Shown: positions 7,084 through 11,006 of the stretch, piece after piece | How the letters are laid out: each line of letters begins with the position of its first letter | Numbering within the stretch: the stretch's first letter is position 1 | Origin: Cerioporus squamosus | Lineage: Eukaryota; Basidiomycota; Agaricomycetes; Polyporales; Polyporaceae | DNA: 11,006 nucleotides | Assembly: GCA_022592435.1 (NCBI GenBank) | Contig: JABYQS010000928.1 | Coordinates: forward strand, 1-11,006 | Direction of reading: 5' to 3' | Notes under the pieces: generated by a model | What the model was told of the DNA's origin: nothing | The model's input: the letters and a program-made list of their open reading frames with translations, nothing else | Databases searched by the model: none | Made by a program: the position numbers and the translations under genes

Positions 7084-7877
7084 TCACGTCGAGGCTAGAT
7101 GACTGAAAGGTCAGTATTATACTCTATGCACCGAGCACGATAACAGCAACTCACTAGGGACGTAAGAAGGGGAACCAGACAATCGCACAGTGCTCAGGAC
7201 GCTTGTCCCAGCCGGGCGTGGCCTCCGATGTCGCAGCTCGTGCCCGGAAGAGAAAGCAAGTTGTCCGGGAGACTCTGCCCGCTCCTTGTGGTGTGCCATG
7301 TCGCTTGCCGCACCGCAGCAGTGACAGTCGACCGCCTGGGAGACACATTGACGGTGAGAGCTCGCACATTGCGGTATTGATGCATTGCAGTAGGCCAGGA
7401 AGCGGCGGTGGGTCGACGAGAAGACTGCGGAAGCAGATACAAGGTGAGCAACCGGCTTAATGCGTCAAAGACGAGATAACCGACTTACACCGTCTAGGGT
7501 GTGTCGTCCCGTGGACATCGGCACGGTGTACGCGCCTGGGCATAACCTTTGACGCGGTGGTGCATGACCTGGAGAGCGTTCGGAGTCGGTTTGCACTCGC
7601 AGAGGGCTGCGCCGGCCGGTCGTATATGTTGTTGTCAAAGGCGTAGTGCTCGAGGATAGCGCATGCACTGGAAGAACGGCGGTCTTGCCCAGGCGGCGCG
7701 CGTAGTGCCTGGTCACAGTTCCCGTCAGCAAGCCACTCACGATGAGTGTTTGCAGTGCGCTGAAGTTGTCCATGTCAAACCGTGCAGAAATGCAAGCAAG
7801 AAAGGTGCGTAACTCATGTTCTCCTGAAGACATTGCTCCGCGATCTCGAACTCCTGGGTCGATGTCGGGCTGCGCAT
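7084..7877 (-). CDS. Spliced minus-strand gene of unknown function, 200 residues
   Basis: Coding exons run 7877-7741, 7667-7491, 7424-7155 and 7102-7084. Introns are 73, 66 and 52 nt with donors GTGAGT, GTGTAA and GTGAGT and acceptors CTTCCAG, TCCGCAG and CTTTCAG; TACTGAC is the branch of the last. The lengths sum to 603, exactly 201 codons with TGA, so no frame correction is needed. The start reads MRSPTSTQEFEIAEQCLQEN, followed by SYAPFLLAFLHGLTW, a weak hydrophobic stretch. Later segments are ILEHYAFDNNIYDRPAQP, a Pro/Leu/Cys-rich middle and WDKRPEHCAIVWFPFLRP near the end. No family or catalytic motif was recognised. The GTGTAA donor at 7490 is weak; a better GTAAGT two bases on (7488) would shift the last two exons. 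Upstream exons may exist. The gene converges on the plus-strand gene ending at 6130 or 6652. Confidence 0.5.
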
Positions 7878-7929
7878 CGATGTCTAAGCTGGGGCTCAAT
7901 GGGAAGGGGAACACACGGTGGGTGGTCAC

Positions 7930-8261
7930 GGTTGGCGGATCAGATGTGTGCGCAGGAGCGGTGACGGAAGAACGCAGTAGAGGCTAGACGAAGTCCAGTC
8001 AGCAATGATAGGGCATGATGATGTCGGGAGCACAGGCAGCGTTGAATGCATTGAGGTCGACACTTACAGCGAGACAAATGTCGAGACTGAGTGAATGTAA
8101 GGTGGACACCGAATATCATGGTGAGGATGGAGGTCAGTGTGATGAGGAGGACAGAGGGCAGCGCAACGCAGCGGGGAGGAGGTAGGAGGGAGAGGCGGGT
8201 GCAAGTCTGCGCCGGACACGTAGGAAGACATGTCGCCAGCAGCAGAGAGACAGCGTGACAC
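7930..8261 (-). CDS. Candidate upstream exons of the 7084-7877 gene, or a remnant membrane gene
   Basis: On the minus strand a strong intron runs 8067-7984, with donor GTAAGT, a GCTGAC branch and acceptor TCGTCTAG. The following exon (7983-7930) reads RSSVTAPAHTSDPPT and could join in phase across a 46-nt intron (donor GTGACC, acceptor GCTTAG) to the exon that holds the ATG at 7877. Before the strong intron, the frame from ATG 8231 reads MSSYVSGADLHPPLPPTSSP. A neighbouring frame then gives a membrane helix, LPSVLLITLTSILTMIFGV, so a one-base shift seems to separate them. The helix frame reaches the donor in phase 1 and meets TGA soon after splicing. This may be a 5' leader with upstream ORFs or a broken membrane-protein exon. 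Confidence 0.3.
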
Positions 8262-8706
8262 GGTGGCCGCGGAGGTGGCTGTGAGCGAAGATTTAACCTC
8301 GCTTCTGCGGGGTCGCTAGCCACCCGGCTGATTTGCCATGGAATGCGCGTCGCGCGCACATTTCACTGATTGACTATAGTCTATTTCTGAGCGAGCACCG
8401 TTCTCGAGTGTCGCAAGATATGAGTGATTCATTAGCAGGTATCATAACTTTGAATGAACAGAGATGCAGCAAAGCAGCGAACAACTGCAGTCAACTATTA
8501 GTTCTTGTCTCCAGTCCAGTCCAAGATGTCGTCCTCTAACTCCGTGCTCAACGACAAGACCCGAAGGCCCGTCTCGTACCATGCGGTGTGTGAATCTGCG
8601 GATGCTATCCCTTCACAGGCAGTGTCGGGTCAGCTGCGATCTCCGCATCAACTGCGGCCTCGACCTCATTTGAGATCTTCTTCGCACTCTTTGGGCCATT
8701 GCAGAC
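8262..8706. other. Region without a secure gene; possible exon near 8526
   Basis: This is the presumed divergent intergenic space between the minus-strand gene and the plus-strand ORF at 8707. A plus-strand ATG at 8526 reads MSSSNSVLNDKTRRPVSYHA. It is followed by a possible donor (8586) and, before 8705, a pyrimidine-rich tract ending in CCATTGCAG, a credible 3' splice site. Another frame within 8626-8705 reads ISASTAASTSFEIFFALF. These were not joined in a consistent phase. Confidence 0.3.
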
Positions 8707-9117
8707 ATGTCGAGGAGGGACAACTGTACCGCTGTCGGTACGCCGGATCTGCAACCGCTTCCCAATATTGTCATACTAGCTGAGTCGAGGCTCGGGTGCG
8801 GGGAAGAGTGGTCCCGGGCAGATAGTTGCAGCGGAGTCGAACCGTGCAGCACGCAGCTGCTCTTTGATCGTCTTGACAAAGTAGAGCTTTGGTCGCGGCT
8901 TGGCCTCTCCATGATGTCTCCCAAGCTCGGAGCCGTCGCATACGCTCGCACTACCCAGCCTCAGGTTCAAGCCAATATCCCTCACATGCGGTTCCGCCGT
9001 CATCCCAGCCATCCGCGATTCTGTGCAACGCCGCTGTACGGCATGCGTGGCATGCAGCCGGCGTCCGCCTTTTCCTCTCACCCGAGCTCAAGTCCAACGA
9101 GCAGCAATCATGCATAG
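8707..9117 (+). CDS. Single-exon ORF or terminal exon, 136 residues, unknown
   Basis: The frame from ATG at 8707 (MSRRDNCTAVGTPDLQPLPN) stays open for 136 codons to TAG at 9115-9117. The middle segment TQLLFDRLDKVELWSRLGLS followed by MMSPKLGAVAYARTTQPQ looks like real protein: amphipathic, with normal composition. The C-terminal 40 residues are Pro/Ser/His-rich and less convincing. A good 3' splice site (CCATTGCAG) ends two bases before the ATG, so this may be the last exon of a gene starting near 8526, although the phase of that joint was not resolved. No family, signal peptide or membrane span was recognised. An overlapping antisense ORF looks like a shadow. Confidence 0.35.
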   Translation: MSRRDNCTAVGTPDLQPLPNIVILAESRLGCGEEWSRADSCSGVEPCSTQLLFDRLDKVELWSRLGLSMMSPKLGAVAYARTTQPQVQANIPHMRFRRHPSHPRFCATPLYGMRGMQPASAFSSHPSSSPTSSNHA

Positions 9118-9406
9118 TTGCCTTTGAGAGACATTGTTGTAGACTAGGACTCGCCTTTTGTTTCCAGTTTCCTATCTGCTGTCTTACGGTGACCGGGGTG
9201 GCCAGGCGACGTGACGGCAGGCTGAGGAGCGGGCTCGGAGAGCGCAAGAGATAGGGAAAGGTCGGATAGTAGACGAAAAGAAGCGGGGCGTCGCAGGGTG
9301 CCCAGGCCCGCACCAGAACACTCCTGGCCCCCGGGCAAGTCGCAAGTTGGCAGCGCTGCATGTACTACGACACGCGCACTGTCACAGTCCGGGTCTGGTG
9401 CGAAGT
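9118..9406. other. Flank of repeat copy B, no feature seen
   Basis: This is the sequence between the 8707 ORF and the start of visible homology to copy A. No coding segment, splice pattern or repeat was supported. Because the window begins at the base matching 9407, homology may extend into this stretch. Confidence 0.4.
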
Positions 9407-11006
9407 TGTTGGTGACCCGGGCCTGTCGCGTACGACCGCCTTATGGGCGACGTTCTCGGCTCGAAGTTGGTCAAGAGGCGCGGCGCCGAAGCAAGGCTCA
9501 GCTGGACGGCCTGCAGGCAAGCGAAATGAGCCCAGAGGCCAAGAACATCGCGGTGTCCAAGACACGCGTACACACCCGCTTGCAGCCACCACCGGCTGGT
9601 GTACACTGTGAACGCTCCCAGGAAGAACGCCCTCCGTGCTCGCTCCGGGATGATAGGAGCGAGCCGCGCACGTCGAGAGCACTCCTCCTGCTTGACTGCT
9701 CAGCATCATCAGGAAACGCGTTATTTGCTGTGCGGAGACAGGCGTCTCTGTGGCTCTATGGGCTCTATCCGACTCTATCCGAGCTATCGGGGAATCATTT
9801 TCCCGTCGGCAAGCTCGAGCTCTGTGAACACATACTAGACACTGGTACCGGAAGGGCAGAACAGCTCTTACCATGGAAATGCGATCATGATGGGGCAGTA
9901 GTTGGCCGTAAGAACAGAATATTGAGGTGGGATGGGAGAGGGGAAGGGAGAGGGCTCGGACGTGTCTCTGGACAGAGCCGGATAGAGACAGCTGCTCCGG
10001 ATAGAGCCAGGTAGAGACAGGGCGCTCCGGGCAAGATACTCCGACGGTAGCTGCACTCGCAGCACTGCGGCCGAGTGCGGAGATGGCGACGACTGCCAGT
10101 GCACAGTCCCGGCCGCGCCGCGACGTGTGCCATGCCTGTCGAAGCGACGCTCGGACCCACAGGCAATTACCAGCCGTGCGGGTGCTCGGTTGCGCGGGTG
10201 TGCGGATATGCGGGTTCAGCCCTGGTTCAGCCACTGAATGCGACCTTCTGCCGCTAGGGAGCAGGACGTGTCGGCGGCCTGGAGGCTGGAGCGAAAACAG
10301 TCCACACACCGCACACCGGCACTGCGTCGGTAGATCGCACAACAGGGGTTGATTATTGCGTCTGCGCGTTACTACATGACATGCGTGCCGTTCGACGTGG
10401 AGAGCCTCGGCGACGGGAACTGTCCGGGTGCACGACCTGCCAGAGCCCAGACGGCAGCGCCCACCGTATCCTCCAGGCTCCTGCAGGCATTGCATGGCAC
10501 TCTGGATGCAGAGAGCGACGACTCGGACGAGCGTCCCTGCACACGCCAAGTCAATCAGCAACACGGGCGTGATACGCACCGTGGATATGTTTCACATTGA
10601 ACGGACGGCCGAAAGCTCGGAGCCGTCGCGTCCTGCGCTCGCACGTACTACGCATCGCCCTCGCCGTCCGAACCTGCAAGGGAGCCGTGTTGTAGGACGC
10701 AGAGTAAAGCTCAAGCGCATTGCGGGACGTCCTCAATGGTGCACCGTCTCCCGGGCGGTCGGGCATGCACTGTGTGTCGACAATCGGGCTTGAAGTGTAC
10801 CCGGGACTGCAGAGTTGATGAACGGGATGAAGTCGGAGTCCTGCAGCCTGCCTGCAGCCTTGACGTACCGGGAAGCTGGAGCCGTCGTGTAGCAGACCGG
10901 TGCGAGACACCGCGAGGGCACCGCTCTGATGCGGACTTTGTGTAGCGGGGGAGACCCGAGCCGTCGCCGCCCATATTCGAGATGATTGGGGTGCCGTCCA
11001 AGCGAG
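9407..11006. repeat. Long direct repeat, copy B (runs off window end)
   Basis: This is the second copy, in the same orientation as 1-1699. The offset is 9406 at its start and 9307 at its end. The 99-base change equals three single-base losses plus a net loss of 96 bases at the minisatellite. The copy continues to the last base of the window, so the repeat may be longer than 1.6 kb. Sequence just before it (9300-9406) cannot be compared because the window starts at the corresponding base of copy A. A head-to-tail tandem array, a circular molecule read past its origin, or two dispersed repeats would all give this picture. Confidence 0.97.

Noticed and set aside
7709..7740. 32-nt intron ending at GACCAG on the minus strand
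   Set aside because: It is shorter than normal fungal introns. The acceptor CTTCCAG at 7668 gives 73 nt, a better pyrimidine tract and joins two coding-like exons in phase.
8586..8618. 33-nt intron after the ATG at 8526
   Set aside because: It is too short, and its phase does not match the downstream hydrophobic frame. The acceptor before 8705 is more credible.
8820..8860. tRNA-like GTTCGA-type words (also near 6615 and 8965)
   Set aside because: No acceptor-stem pairing or cloverleaf could be drawn around them.
9365..10579. 404-codon minus-strand ORF across repeat copy B, the longest ORF in the window
   Set aside because: Copy A breaks the same frame through the indels and the 100-bp segment. 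The translation is Arg/Ser/Pro/Cys-rich without domain-like segments. Long open frames of this kind are expected by chance in GC-rich DNA.
1..11006. LTR retrotransposon with 1.6-kb terminal repeats
   Set aside because: No reverse transcriptase, integrase, protease or gag-like segment was seen between the copies, and the interior holds spliced host-type genes. The repeat ends are outside the window, so terminal TG/CA and target-site duplications cannot be tested.

Overview
The window reads as nuclear DNA of a filamentous fungus, most likely a basidiomycete (Agaricomycetes). This is inferred from high GC, the absence of long ORFs with convincing protein sequence, and short introns (about 43-75 nt) with GTRNGT donors, CTNAC-type branch points and YAG acceptors. 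Protein-like segments become continuous only after such introns are removed. All gene models were spliced by eye, and none could be assigned to a named family.

Layout. Positions 1-1699 are one copy of a long direct repeat. It returns at 9407-11006, where the window ends, still inside the repeat. The copies differ by five substitutions, three one-base indels and one 100-to-4 bp replacement. The window is therefore one full unit of about 9.3-9.4 kb plus the start of the next, as expected from a head-to-tail tandem array or a circular molecule read past its own start. No convincing gene was found in the repeat. Next come a palindrome (1751-1769), a TATA box (1831) and a poorly resolved spliced unit with a purine-rich tract (to about 2760). 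A possible two-exon mini-gene follows (2860-3144).

The best gene is on the plus strand at 3366-4790. It has seven exons and encodes a multi-pass membrane protein of about 344 residues. A second plus-strand gene (5548-6130, possibly to 6652) encodes a helical soluble protein. A promoter-like block with paired CCCGGGG motifs and a TATA element lies just upstream. Both plus-strand genes need a one-base correction in an early exon although their other splice phases agree, so either the genes are decaying or the sequence contains indel errors. A minus-strand gene (7877 down to 7084, with possible upstream exons to about 8231) converges on the second gene. It keeps phase through four coding exons to a 200-residue product. 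A single-exon ORF (8707-9117) precedes the second repeat copy.

No transposase, reverse transcriptase, CRISPR array, rRNA or tRNA was recognised. The genes do not form an evident pathway. The most notable features are the diverged 9.4-kb repeat, the orphan membrane protein and the recurring single-base frame breaks.
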